NCBI GenBank assembly: GCA_001600095.1
Contig: BCIX01000001.1
Location: forward strand, 6,907,198 to 6,971,197
Direction of reading: 5' to 3'
DNA length: 64,000 nucleotides
DNA from: Bullera alba
Lineage: Eukaryota; Basidiomycota; Tremellomycetes; Tremellales; Bulleraceae
Part shown: positions 1 through 12,126 of the stretch, piece by piece
Layout of the letters: the number at the start of each line of letters is the position of its first letter
Position numbering within the stretch: position 1 is the first letter of the stretch
Program-made: the position numbers and the translations under genes
The notes under the pieces: model-generated
Database searches by the model: none
Told to the model about the DNA's origin: nothing
What the model saw: only the letters and a program-made list of their open reading frames with translations

Positions 1-90
1 AAGATTGCTCGTTGGAGCTATGCCAGGAACATTTCCTTCTCCACGGTAGCGAGTCTGCGTCGTAATCTGTATAATGTGCTGCTCGTTCAT
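1..90 (-). CDS. Possible 5' end of a gene running off the left edge
   Basis: On the minus strand an ATG at 90..88 opens a frame with no stop for 30 codons to the window edge, beginning MNEQHIIQITTQTRYRGEGN. The composition looks like protein, but 90 nt without a stop is weak evidence and I recognise no family. If real, it would be divergent from the zinc-knuckle gene starting at 498, with about 400 bp of shared upstream DNA. Confidence 0.35.
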   Translation of the reverse strand, partial: MNEQHIIQITTQTRYRGEGNVPGIAPTSNL

Positions 91-497
91 CCTGCGTCAC
101 AAAACATAGTGAGACCTGGCACAGGCAGGCGCAAGCGGTTGCTGTCACTAGGCTTGCAGAGTGCTAAGTGGGTCAATTCATCGAGTCCTCTTTGACAACA
201 TCGCAAGATAAAAGCATCGTAGCACTACAATCGGACCGGCAGCACAGGCTACAGGCTACAGCTCACCTGACTAGGCCGGCCCTGGCCGGCCGTGGGGCTC
301 GCGTAGGGCTCATGATCAGCTTTGTGCAAATTTGATTCCGAAATCGCGATCATCAGTCCATCTGCATCACTCTCCACCTTGTCTCCACCTCAGTCACCGA
401 GGCGCTGAAGCTGGACACGAAGCGATACTGAAGCAACTCTGAGGACCCTCGGGACCCTCTGGCTGCTGCTCACTCTCACCGCAAACAGTCTTCCACC
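91..497. other. Intergenic, upstream region of the zinc-knuckle gene
   Basis: No convincing coding frame is visible. A short direct repeat of GGCTACA lies near 249-262, and a GC-rich palindromic stretch around 274-292 contains repeated GGCCGGC. The last 100 bases before the ATG at 498 are C/T-rich, as is common for a 5' leader in these fungi. Confidence 0.4.
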
Positions 498-1201
498 ATG
501 TACGCCAGACAGCCAAAGCAACTACAGAACCCTAACAAAGCCAGTCCCAACACTCGTTGTCAGGTAAGCAGATCCTTATCGACACCCCACTGACAAGCAG
601 AAATGCCTGAAATTAGGACATCATACCTTCCAATGTACCGGCTCGAGACCTTACCTATCCCGTCCATCTCATTCAAAGCTTCTGGCAACGGGCGGCGGGG
701 GTAAAGGTGGGCTGGGGAAGAGACCAGATGGACCGAGTGTCGAGGTGCCAGAGGAGTTCAAGTCGGGTAGTACGAGGATGGGACTGGCGGATAAGATCCT
801 GAAAGCGAAAGAAGCGGAGCGAGAAAGGATAAAGGCTGAAGAGGCAAAGTCGAAGTCTGCAAAGGGCAAGAAGAGGCGGTGAGTAAGCCTCCGAGTAGGA
901 AACGATTCGATTTTCCTAGGAGTACATCCTGACATCCCTCAGTGACTCGGTGTCGAGCTCAGATTCTGACTCGGACGACTCGCCCAGAAAACGCAGAGGA
1001 CGGTCCTCTTCGTCATCGGACTCTGGCTCTGATTCGGACTCTCGCTCTGCTTCTTCCCGCTCAGGCTCCTCTCGTTCGCCGACGCCACCTCGACGCTCCC
1101 GACGCGATTCTCCAGAAGGTGCCAGACGCAGATCGGAGTCCCCCAGGCGCAGGAGCAATGCGCCACGTAGATCCCCCAGTCCAGATTCGCCAAGACGATA
1201 A
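498..1201 (+). CDS. ZCCHC10-like zinc-knuckle protein with Arg/Ser-rich tail
   Basis: This is a three-exon gene. Exon 1 (498-563) is followed by a very short 37-nt intron (564-600) whose removal restores a CCHC zinc knuckle: TRCQKCLKLGHHTFQCTG, followed by a Tyr-Leu-Ser-Arg-Pro-Ser stretch typical of ZCCHC10. A later acceptor at about 616 would delete the knuckle, so the 37-nt intron is preferred. A second intron runs from about 879 to 943. The C-terminal half is Ser/Asp-rich, then Arg/Ser-rich with many SPRR-type dipeptides, as in proteins that associate with splicing or other RNA factors. The protein is about 200 residues with a stop at 1199-1201. The domain assignment is firm. A nuclear RNA-linked role is inferred from the composition, since the family has no well-defined biochemical function. 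Confidence 0.85.
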
Positions 1202-1290
1202 TTTGTACATGGCATGACATACAACATCATCCTGCTCTCAAGAGCTTTTGGTATCCCCGACATGTATAGATCGTATTACCTCAGATAATT

Positions 1291-4200
1291 CTACTCCTCT
1301 CCGATCTTTTCCACAACCTCTTCCTTGGTCTCTTTGACCGCTCCCTCCATTTCGTGGACTTTGACCACTTCCTCGTGATCCAAGCTTGGCGGGGTGACTG
1401 AATCGTAAAACTCCTGGAGCGCTTTCGCGTCACTGCAGAACCGCTGCAGCTCCTCCCTCAGGACCTTTGCCTCTTCCGATTTCGTCAACTTGATCGGCAC
1501 CGGCGCATTGGGGTAGTAGCTCTCCTGCATTCCACTACCCCCTCCGACTCTTCCCCTGGTAGGCGCAGCGATGAACAGCCTGTTATCGCACCAGAGGAAA
1601 CCGTCCTTGGCACCGATACACTGGACGAGTGCCAGGCCGGATTTGTGGCAAAATTGAGAGTATTCAAACTTGCCGCCTGGTCCAGTGCCGCGGTATGTGT
1701 ACTCCACTTCGATTGTGTCGGGGTATCTGTTGGTAGCCTCAACGTCGAGCACAAAGCCGAATCTGGTCAAGATGGCATGTTCGTAATAGTTCGACGTCTG
1801 GCCAGTGACCACCGTTCCTGAGTTTTTCTGTTCGGATAACCGCTTCAACCGCAGGTGAAGGTCCGGTACGATTGGCGGTGCTAGCGCCAATGGGATCGGC
1901 ACCGGTGCTCGATAAGCGCACTTGAGCGAGATATCCTTGATCTGTTCGACGGGAGCTTCGACGAATCGTAGTCCATAACGCTCGGCCTGCGCAGAGCACT
2001 TTTGCCTCAACTCGTCCAACAAGCCCGCCGTCACACCAATCCAGTTGAGCTCAAAGTGGAATCTGTAAGCCGTCAGCCGTGGACCAAACCTTTGACTCAC
2101 GCGTTGCGCGCGTTGTGTATGATGTCAGAGTGCAACACTGCCACCTCTGCTCGATCACTCTTCTTCCCTGGGTCTAGATCGATAATGACACTTTGAGTCA
2201 TTTTGATTTTTCGTTTCCTCACTGCCGCCTTGGTGACATTTTGCTCGCTCAACTTGCTTAGCGGAGGATCGCTCGCATTCAGTGGCGACGTCGATAATTC
2301 CGCATGCCTCTCGATCAGGTCTCGAGGGTGTTGGGTAGGCTTGGTGCCACCAAACCACGACTTAGCCGGTTTGCTCTTCTGCGACCGGTTGTCGTACTCT
2401 TTGCGTAGGCGATAGAAGAAATGGCCGTAGTTGAAGAATCCGTGGGCGCTCATGACATGTTCTGCTCAGTCAGCGACCGAAGTTCACGGAAAGACTCACC
2501 GATCAGGCCTTTATCGAAGAGGGATCTGCCCCATTCTGCGGCCTCATCGACCGTCTTTACGTCCATGAAAGTGTTCATCAACCATTCGCAAAACTGTTCT
2601 CCAGTGAACGAGTCCTCGTGCACGTTGACTAGATGTCAGCGTCATTCCAATCAATCCCACTCACAGTTCCACCATCGATCTCTGATCACCAGACCATTGT
2701 TCGGTTGACGCATCATCTCCGCCACATTCTGCAACGTCATCCCTTTCAGCGTCTTCCCGCCATCGATCTGCTCCTCGCCGTGGTTCAACCTCTCCAGCTC
2801 GTTCATCAACCCGTCATCGAGCACACATGCACTCGGGTCAAAGGTGGTAGGGAGAAGTCGGAGTGGCTTGTTGTGCGTCTGGCCCGGCTTGTACCATTGG
2901 TTCCGACTCAACACCTCCAAAACCTTGATGGCTCCAGTGATCAGGACCTCTGACGTGTCAAAATGCTCGCCTGTCGGTACGACACCTTGAACGCTCAATG
3001 GGTCTCTACCTGATGGGATGAGGATGTATCTTGTCCGCCAGTATCGCAACGATGAGGACAGCTCTTCCTCCTCGCCCGCGATCAGACGATCGAGGTAGTT
3101 GAAATTCAACTTCACTTCGATGTTGGGATACCGGAACACGGACGTCGCTTCGTGATACGTCGACATTGAGCTTGGCCATACAAGGCAGGTGTATTTGACG
3201 GGATCCGTGTCGTATGTCAACTTCTTGACGAACCGCTGAACAGTGACCGATTGTTTGGTCGAGTCGAAAGCCAATCGATGGATGTTGTTCGACCAAAGGA
3301 GATAGATAGCGCCGTTGGCATTCCTCAACACCTCAGAAGCACCACCCACGCGCAAACCATCTTTCGTAGAGTCGCCAGGTAGAAGTACCTTTGTTGTCGC
3401 TTTCCGGGGGTCCTCGTCGTACGGGTCGTGATCATGGGGTAGGGTAATGAATTGGAAGTTTTCTATGATGAGCTAGTGTTAGCACCTATACGTCACCTTC
3501 TCTACACCCGACTCACGGGATAGACGCTGAGAAGCCATCTCCCTCATCACCGCCAGCGGTAGATTGACCATCGCTGCGTCGTTACGCACGAGGAACGACA
3601 CTTGATCCGGGTAACAAGCGATGTCATAGCTGTTCACCTCGTAGAAATCCGCAATCTCCCTCGTTGTCGGCATCAAATCGGTAGTGAGGGGGAAGATTGC
3701 CGGTGCGGTGAGACTCGTCCACTTGACCAGATGTTTCGATTCTTTCAATGGCTTCGGCTTGATATGCTGCCACCTCCTCCCCTCGCCGAACGACGTGTCG
3801 TCATTCTCCTTTGGATTACACGGGTTCACCGTAACATGGGACTTGTTCTTGTTGAAATTGCTTGCTGCAGCTTTCGACCACGAAGAGTCGTTGCCCGCTC
3901 CAGACCCGGTGGCGCCAGGGGACTTGCCGAGCTTGATCGATGTCACGAGCGACTTGACCGGTTCGTCCTCGCTGACCATCCTCCTCCGCTTACTGCTGGC
4001 GATTGGAACCGGCTGAGTGGGTAGGGCTGACTTCGTGGCGGCGGCTTGGGTCGTGTTGTGCTGCATGCGCGAGGGGGATGGCGTACTGGGCGTCACTATC
4101 GGTGCTCCTGGTACGGCCCTGGGGAACGAATTTGGCGATTTCACCACAGAGGGCGAAGGCGATCGATTTCCTGTCACTGACGATACATCCTGTCTGCTTA

Positions 4201-7200
4201 CTGTCTCCGCCGCAGCCGTTGGAAAGGAAGGTTGAGACCGCCCGCCAAGCGCACTGAGCAGCCAATTGCCTCCAAAACGACTTGCGAATGAGCTCCGACT
4301 CGGTTGGTTCTTCAGTCTCCTGGGAGTGGTCTTGGGGGTTGAGGCACCAGAAGATGGCGCATTTGACGCAGTGTCTACCTGCTTGACCGGAGACACGGTA
4401 CTTGAGAGCGTGCCGGAGGTCTGCAGTGTACTGGACCTCGACCGGCTCAATCCATTCAGACCATTTAGACCATTGAGGCCGTTTGCAGTTGCCGTACTCG
4501 CATTGATCCTTATACTCAGGGATGATGGAGCTGGAGATGCACCGCGGACGTCGGTTCTCTGTAGCTCGAGCGTATTGGTCGGCTGGCCGGGCATAGTCAA
4601 TCCTCCCGACTGGATTGATCCTGGTGAAAGACTGCTCGGTCGCTGGGATGGGCTCGATTGGCTGTCCAGCCTCGAGACCGTGGTGGAGGATAAGCGCTGT
4701 GCGGAATTTGTACTGGACGAAGGGGAATACTTTGAGTCTTGCGACTTGACAGCTAACAGCCGGGCTGACTGATAGCTCGCCTTTCCAGCTCCTATGGAAT
4801 CTTCCCTACTCCTCACTGGAGTCGCTTCGGTCAGAGCGATCCCGGCCTTTGCCTCGTAGCCAAAGATGGCAGAGTCAAAGTCGTCCCTGACCAACTTGCG
4901 CTCGTCGCTCTCCAATAGCACACCCTCGGTATCGTGGACGTCTTGTATGTCGAGAAGGGGCACAGTGACGGTAGTCAAGTTGTGATCGAGTATACCCAAC
5001 ATCTGGATTTCGTACATTTTACACCTTGGGACGAACCGGTCTTTGCGGAACGGCTTGTCGTGGGTTTTCGAGTAATACGACGCATTTACCCAGCGAGGTA
5101 TAGCTACGTAGTGTCAGCATGATGCCCTGAGAGGCCCTGGCATCACTTACAATAGCAATCTGCGAGCTCAAGGTCCGTTGCGCTCGAGTGATGGGCATCA
5201 AAGTAGAGCAGGTCCGGCGTGGCAGGTTTAGTCTTGATACCGCTATTGGCAACCTCCCATACTGGCTTATTTGGACGTTGTGATACGTAGCTGAATAGCG
5301 GGACACTATGCAGCGGCATTTTCGTCATGCACACCAGATCCAACCCGATGCCGTGGTCGGTCATCCTCTCTGTTGTCAAGCGCAGTAGATTCTTGTCGAC
5401 GGCGAAGTGCCCAGTACCGGGACTGACGATCGTCATGCTCAGTCCTGTCCTCGACAGGTCTCGATCTATGTAATGCTCGTCGAAGGGGTTGAGAGCGAGG
5501 TTGATAGCTTCTAGAACATTGCCTTCGTATGCCTGGTTGTGGTCAGTAAAACCCCTGGGCGGTTTCGACGCCTGAATCAAACTCACAAAGCTCCATTTGC
5601 CCAGTATCCTCTTCTTCTCATCGGCCTGCTTTGGCCTTTTCTCCAGCTGATCCAAATGATACTGCATCAAGATCTCACTCTCCATCCTTTCCAGCCTTTT
5701 CTTGATCTCCGACAGCGCAAGATTCCAATCACTCCGCCGCTCAAAATCGATGAGGACTCGGAAGAAATCCTTGCACCAGCGACCAGAGTAATCTTTGCTG
5801 AGACCGGCGGTCAGGTCGTGTTTCTGCATATATTCGACTTCCTCGGCGTCATAGTGTATCCGGGCGAGACAGATGATGGTGACTAAATGCGATGTGCCTT
5901 TTTCGCCCCAGCGTGCAAATAAATCAGGAAGGAAGCCTGGAGATTGTCAGCAATCTGCCAACGCACATGGCTCGACTGCTCACCATGGACGATCTTCTCG
6001 TAGTACCTCTCGCCATCCTCATCGAATTCCCATGTCTCCTGACACAGCTGGATGAAGATGTACACCTGTGCACTCCGGCTCCTATAGATAGTCTTGGTCT
6101 TTGCCGTCAGGATACCACTGGCGAACCGATGCGAGTTCCTCCATATCCCATACACTTCCGCCCGGACGGCACCGCCCGCCAGGGTCAAGCGCTCGCCAAC
6201 ATGTAGCGTGGTGCCTTCCAGCGACATGGCCAACCGCCACATATCTGCTCGCCCCATATATTGATTGAAGCGGAGTTCCACGTAGTCGATGTTCGCTGCG
6301 TCTTGGTCGAATAGCTAAGAATAGCTCAGCTTCACTCAGTTGGCTGGGACACATAACCCACCCTGATCAACTCGACTTCGAGCCTGTTGACGAAACGGAA
6401 TGCCGCAGCGACAGTGTCGGGTACTTGGACTTGGTTCAGAGGGACATTCGGACAATCCTCCCCGACTCGAAACACAAAGCCGTCTCTCCCTGACTTCTTG
6501 CCCAAGCCCTTCAACGCTTCTCCGCCTGTTTTACTCTCATTTGGACCAGAGCTCATGACCTTGTTCCTCAATGTCCTAGATCCTGCTGCCGGTGCCTGAG
6601 GTATACGCCGTATCTCGACATAATCCCCAACTCGCACTTTCCATGGTAGAGCCCCGTGGGCAAACTGGATGGTCGAGACGGGAGCAGTAGATGGCGGCGT
6701 CGACGACGATGGGAGCGGGGAAGGCTGAGACGCTGGTCCAGGGTGACTTGCCGATGGCTTGTATGTGTAGCAGTGAAGATTGACCCGGTCACGCGGGAAC
6801 AACGCATCCGCCGTTCCGTCCAAGCTCGACCTGGTGGGAACAGCGGTAGTCGTCACGCTCGTCACAATCGGAGGAGGTATATTGGACCATGACGAGATTC
6901 GAGCGTGATGAGACGTTTTCGTAGGCGAGAGCTGAGGTCTGCGTGTCCCAAAACTCCCGTTGGTACCATTCAGAGTAGTGTTGAGGGCAGAAGTCGCTGC
7001 AGAATTGACGGGATTGCTGATTGTCCGGGGAGTGGAAGACAAGCCAGAGGAGCGTGATGGACCGGAGGCATCGAACCGGGAACTAGGATGAGCAGGGTTG
7101 CCTACGATAGTTGACGCTCTCGACCTCGTTCCGTCGGTCGTGTCTAAAGATCCGACATCAGTGTGCATCAAGACGAGGCAGAATGTCGCAGTCGGACTGA

Positions 7201-7214
7201 CCTCGCTTGGACAT
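1291..7214 (-). CDS. IML1: IML1/DEPDC5, GATOR1 (SEACIT) subunit
   Basis: This is the catalytic-side subunit of GATOR1/SEACIT, which acts on Rag/Gtr GTPases at the vacuole to hold back TORC1 when amino acids are scarce. The protein is large, about 1,750 residues, with many short introns. Going N to C: a [13 protein letters not shown] start, an N-terminal IML1 domain (6300-6800), the conserved core around [20 protein letters not shown] and [20 protein letters not shown] (5280-5440), a long Ser/Pro/Thr-rich insert (3850-4850) containing an Asn-Gly-Leu repeat near 4443-4490, the segment [20 protein letters not shown] (about 3660-3720), a DEP domain containing [10 protein letters not shown] (about 2450-2760), and the conserved C-terminal domain (1291-2450). 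The start is placed at 7214..7212: a 13-nt first exon (7202-7214) splices over a 58-nt intron that ends at 7144. The in-frame ATG at about 7168 lies inside that intron. It is divergent from POL5. Confidence 0.92.
4443..4490 (-). repeat. Short in-frame Asn-Gly-Leu repeat in IML1
   Basis: Four near-identical 9-nt units encode [12 protein letters not shown] in the disordered Ser/Thr-rich insert of IML1. Imperfect third positions suggest an old slippage expansion. No function is implied. Confidence 0.7.
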
Positions 7215-7571
7215 ATCGGTTTCGAGGTCCGGAGCTTGCTAGTCCAGCTTGCGCATCAGATCATCTCGCTAGATCATCTCCTGACCTTCTGTCCAGCTTT
7301 GCGTCAGCCCTGTTGTCTATGTGATGCTCTCGCGACTGGTCTATGTGATGCTCTCGCGACTGCTTTCAAGGTCTACAACAGCCGACAAACGACCTGCGAG
7401 AGATAGCAGATCGTGGTGGGAGCGGAATCAAATCCCTCGTGGCAATGTTGATGCGGGGCTCCCCACGCTCAGAAAAAGTCCGACGAACAGGTTTTCAAGA
7501 TCAATATCTTCCTGGCAGTGCACCTATAACTCGTCGATCAAGTCGACTGTCTACGGATATCAACGAGTAGC
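7215..7571. promoter_or_regulatory. Shared divergent promoter region, IML1 and POL5
   Basis: These 357 bp separate the two outward-facing start codons and must hold both promoters. No open frame of note is present. The region contains a perfect 24-bp tandem duplication (7315-7362), listed separately. No clear TATA box is visible. Confidence 0.6.
7315..7362. repeat. Perfect 24-bp tandem duplication in a divergent promoter
   Basis: Unit 1 is 7315-7338 and unit 2 is 7339-7362. The two copies are identical and each contains the core GATGCTCTCGCGACTG. They lie between the IML1 and POL5 starts. A duplication this clean is either recent or a sign of selection. Confidence 0.95.
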
Positions 7572-10500
7572 ATGACGTCCAACATCCTGCCCCTGTTCTG
7601 GGATCTGGCGTCTTCATCCAAAGATACCCGACTTTCCGCATCGACAAACCTTGTCGGCTCATTGGAGTCTTTCCAACAGACATATCTGGCATCGAAAGCG
7701 GATGTTGAGCCGACTTCGGAGGACGAGGAGGATGACGAGGATGACGAGGATGATGAGGACGACGAGAGCGGTGTCGAGGTAGAAGGCAGTGATGATGAAG
7801 AGACGAGGCAGGCGAACAGAGAAGGTGCCAAGCTGGACAAGAAGTTGGCGGCTAGCAACGCCGCAGACGTGGCCTATACCGTCAAGCGACTGGTCAGAGG
7901 GTTGGCAAGTTCGAGAGAGAGCTCGCGACTGGGTTTCGCGGTCGCTTTGACAGAGGTGAGCTTTCCCCGATCATATCTTGGTGGAGCTGGTCGCTTACCC
8001 TGCATAGCTGCTGTCCCGAATCACAACCGTTACATCGGCTCAAGTCCTCTCGCTTCTGATACGGTCTACGCCATACTCGGCGGGTATGCGAGGACCAGAC
8101 GGGCGAGACGCTTTGTTCGCCAGGCTATTCGGCATAAACTCGTTGATACAATCTGGATGCCTGTACCACCCATCGTCGACCTCGACAACATTCAGCAAGG
8201 TGGTCGACCAGTTGATAGTGCTGGGCCAGACCAAAGGTTGGTTGAGGGAGAGCGCCTGGTGGTCTCTCTTCACCGCCACCGAAGGTCTTCTGAAGAGCAA
8301 TGTCCCTTGGAAACAGGAAGCTCTGGATAGTACCGTGGAGACAGTGTTCGAGGACAAGAGATGGAGTCAGGAGAAGATCGCGCTTGCGTTGGTCCTCGAA
8401 CAGCAGCTACCGGTGTGTACGAGAACAAGATGGTCCGAGAGGCGATTCACTGACGAGAGGTCATCAGAATATGGACCTGAAATCCCTATACTCGCCCACG
8501 TTCAAGCACACCCCGCTACTCAGCTCAGGCAATCTCGTTGCCCTAGGCAAATTGCTGAAAGTGCGCTAAGCGAGAATTTGCAGACAACCGCTACAGCGTA
8601 CAGAACTGACCCTTGGTCCTTAGGAGTCTGACATAGAAGACGAGGAAGAGGGCGTTGCATCGTCATCGACCGGATCTTGGAAGCCGCAGTTGCACTTTGT
8701 ATGGAACACCATTCTCGACAGCTACTTCCCCACGAGTGGAACGAGCTCTGCCAAATCTGGCCAAGCGCAATTCCAAGACTTCTTCCGAGTGGTTGTCGAT
8801 GGTGAGTCCCGAAGTTTATGTACTGCTCAACGGCGTGACTCGACTGACTCGTAACCAGAATCTTTGTTCTCCAACTCGTCCTCGTCGGAAAGGAAATTCT
8901 GGGGTTTCTCCGTCTTAACCCGCACTCTGCCCCTGGTCCCCTCTTCCGAGCTCCCATTCCTGTTTACGCCCAATGTCATGCGAACGTGGATCAACAATCT
9001 ATCCTCGCCAGACCGGTACCTCCACAAAGCCGCGTTGGCGCTCGCCAAACAGGTTCAGGATTCAGTCAAGCAGAACCCCACAATGGGCTTCACCCTACTG
9101 TCGACCTTGGTTGGAAAGGGAGGACGTCCCGACTTTGACAAAGTGACAAAGACCAAGACTGTGGAGAGTATCATGGGCAGTCTGACGGCGGAGGGTGTCG
9201 GCAAGTACGCCGAGTACCTTATGCAGGTGGTCGTCGGTCCAGAGCAGCACCACGGGTACGTCACATGCACAACGAGGTGCGTTGACGTGTACGTCCTTGC
9301 TGACGAATCTTGCAGTGCCGATGCATCAGGTTTGGAGGAGAGAAGAGTATGGGCGCTGGACCAGCTACTGGCTATCTTCAGGAACGGTGCCATCCCCAAG
9401 CAAGACTCTTGGGTCGCTACTGTCCTGGACTTCTTGCTGCTGCATTCGTTCTTCGTAGTCAGAAAGGCGGACAAGAAGAGCAACATCATCGCAGTAAGTC
9501 TCAATCCGCTCGTCCTGGGTATTCGATCTGACCAAAGTCTGTAGCTCCATTCGACACCTAAACCCACCTTGTCTGAGGCTACGGCTGCAATTTGCCGATC
9601 GAGATTCTTCTCCTGCTTAGTCGAGATCACTACTGCTTCTCCTGTCAGTTCAAAGGCGACTTCGGTGCAGCAACCCCGGCAACAGGGCTGCGATGCCGCT
9701 GGCACCCTATGGATCAAGAGGGTTCTCGGTACCTTGAGCACCCTAGAGGGTGACAAGAAGCATGTCGAGATGATGGCCGATGCCGACGAGGAGATCAAGA
9801 AGGTCCGAAAGGAGGCGCTATCGACGATGTCGACTCTTGAGAAGGTATGTCTCGCTTGTTTCTATTCCTGGGTAGCGAAACTCTTGCTGACGGCTCTTAG
9901 GCAACTACAGAGCAGACCGAAGTGGCCAAGGGAGTCGAGATCCTACTTGGATTCACGCTTCTGCAGACTTACGAGGAGAACGATGATGCTCTCGAGCTGC
10001 TCGAGGTGAGTCTAGCCCGGACAAGTGTAGTTCGCCGCTCAGACAGTCTCGCAGGACGTCAACACCGCCGCCAAGGGTATATTCAAGATATCGCCTAAGT
10101 CCAAGACAGCGAACGGCGATTCAGATGCCCCTCCACCCATTGACGCTCTGCTGGATGTCCTGGTCGCGCTGCTTGACAAGAGCTCGAGCGATCTGCGAAA
10201 CCTGGCAAATGTCGTCGTTGGCATGGTCGCTTCCGCGTTCAAGCAATCCAGTGTCGAACATCTTGTGGCTGTGAGTAGTTTCGCCACTGCGACCAGTTCC
10301 TGAGACTGATGCTTGTGTACAGCAATTGCAGCAGACTGTTGCTGAGGCTGCTGCGAATGGAGGCGAGGAGGTTTTGGACGGTGAAGATGACGAGTCGGCC
10401 ATTGAGGCGGATGAGAATGACGAAGACAACGAAGAGGACGAGGAGGACGAGTCGTCATCAGACGAGGACGACGATCTGGACGAGAGCGATGCCGAGGCTC

Positions 10501-11913
10501 CCGTCGACCCAGCATTCAGACAGCGAGTGGCGGAAGCCCTGCAAGTCTCCGGCATGGCGGTCGACACTGCAGCCCAAGACGGAGACAGTGACGCCGAGGA
10601 CGACGACGAGGATTCAGAGGACGATGACGAGGCATGGGATGACGACGCGATGATGAAGGTCGACGAGCAGCTCGCCGAGGTGTTCAGACAAAGAGCCAAC
10701 GCGGGCAAGAAGACCGACTTCAAGCGTGAGTACCAAAATAATAGCATCTCATAGGAGAAGAAGATACTGAGACTGTATTACAGACCTCCATGTCGAGTCT
10801 GTTCATTTCAAATCTCGAATCCTCGACTTCTTCGACGTGTTCGCCAGGAAGCAGTCCACAAGTCCAGTCATCCTACACACCATCGTGCCACTGCTCAAAT
10901 TCGCCCAAACGACTTCGGCCACCGAGATTGACCTGTCGAACAAGACGAGCGGTATCCTGAAGACGAGGATCGGCAAGGCGAAAGATGTCCCAATAACCGC
11001 GGACCTAGCTCTCGCTACTAGCATCCTCGAGGAGATTCATCAACTCGCCCGAAAAGCTCCCACGGCAGATTACTCTGCCATGTGTAGCGCGTGTAGTCTG
11101 TTCGTCGTGCGCACCATCGACGCTTCGACGAGCTGCAAGGCTAAGACTGGAGAGTCGGATGCTGTCATCGACGCATACAGGGCCACTCTGGAGGACTACA
11201 TGACGAAGAAATCCTCAACCGTCCATCCCCCGTTCATCGCCGAATTCATCAAGCGATTCCCAACCCGGGCTTTCCCCCTGGTTTCCACATTGACCCAATA
11301 CGCCGACCCGGCGACGGTCAAGAAGGTCAACGTGTATCGACAACTTCAGTCATTCACCCTTCTTCAGCTCTTCTCCCAGCAATTGTCCACTATCACCAAA
11401 TCAGCAGACGAGAGCTCCGTTATCGCCTACGTCGACGACTCTAGAAAGGCCGTCTATGCCACGGTCGAGCAAGTGGCTATGGGTCTTGGCGACGAAGGGT
11501 GGAACACTGCGAGACTGAAAGAGGTGGTCAAATTTGGATTGCACCTCGCCCGAACCTCGAAAAACAGTCTGCCAACCAAGTTCCCGAGTTTGTGGGATGT
11601 TCAACAGCTAGAGCAGATCATCGAGTTGTTCCAGAGGGGAGACAAGACCAAGGAGATGAAGGGTGTACAAGGCCTGCTCACTCAATTAAAGGCTATCACG
11701 AGCGCTTCATCCGATCAGAAAAAGGGGAAGAAGGCCAAGAAGGACGACGAGATGGATGTCGATGAGCCAGAAACCCCAGCCGCCGCCGCGACGAAGAAGA
11801 GCGATAAAGTCAAAGGAGACAAGAAGGAGAAGAGTAGTAAAAAGAGGAAGAGCGTCGATGGATCAGCACCCGTCGCTGCGGATGGGGAGAAGAAGAAGAA
11901 GAGCAAGGCTTAG
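7572..11913 (+). CDS. POL5: POL5 / MYBBP1A-family rDNA-associated protein
   Basis: Nucleolar protein of the Pol5/MYBBP1A family. It is needed for rRNA synthesis and ribosome assembly and is not a working DNA polymerase despite the name. The N-terminus reads LPLFWDLASSS, followed by an acidic Glu/Asp run (about 7711-7800), then the family signature VAYTVKRLVRGLASSRESSR and LGFAVALTE. Helical-repeat sequence continues through at least ten short-intron exons (examples: about 7955-8009, 8412-8468, 9844-9900, 10722-10782). A second very acidic block lies at about 10360-10650. The C-terminus is Lys-rich, ending KKKKSKA with a stop at 11911-11913, and serves as a probable nucleolar-targeting tail. 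The protein is about 1,150 residues. The ATG at 7572 opens the conserved N-terminus directly. It is divergent from IML1 and convergent with MSH3. Confidence 0.9.
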
Positions 11914-12126
11914 ACAGGCCGACATCGACATTTTAGATCCGCTATCATTCGGCATTGATTCTTGTTACATTATACTCAGCCATCACTACCATCCAATTGG
12001 GACTCTTGATGAATTGCATGCGTTCGTAATAGTGCGTGACAAGTTGGTACTGATAACGGCAAAGGCCACAAGGCAAGCATACTAGTGCAACAGCAAGCGA
12101 GCAATTGAGTTGAGCAAGACGGGCCA

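Noticed and set aside
4266..4772. 168-codon plus-strand open frame
   Set aside because: It is opposite the Ser/Thr-rich insert of IML1. Its Asp/Val/Leu-rich composition is the expected reverse of Ser/Thr codons.
7315..7362. Tandem copies considered as a CRISPR or transposon footprint
   Set aside because: There are only two units, with no spacers, no terminal inverted repeats and no target-site duplication. It is a simple local duplication in a eukaryotic promoter.
9055..9798. 247-codon minus-strand open frame
   Set aside because: It lies wholly opposite POL5 exons and introns, is Ser/Leu-rich as the shadow of Glu/Lys codons usually is, and resembles no family.
10121..10747. Very Ser-rich minus-strand open frame of 208 codons
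   Set aside because: It is the exact reverse of the acidic GAC/GAG-rich stretch of POL5. The Ser runs are a by-product of that.
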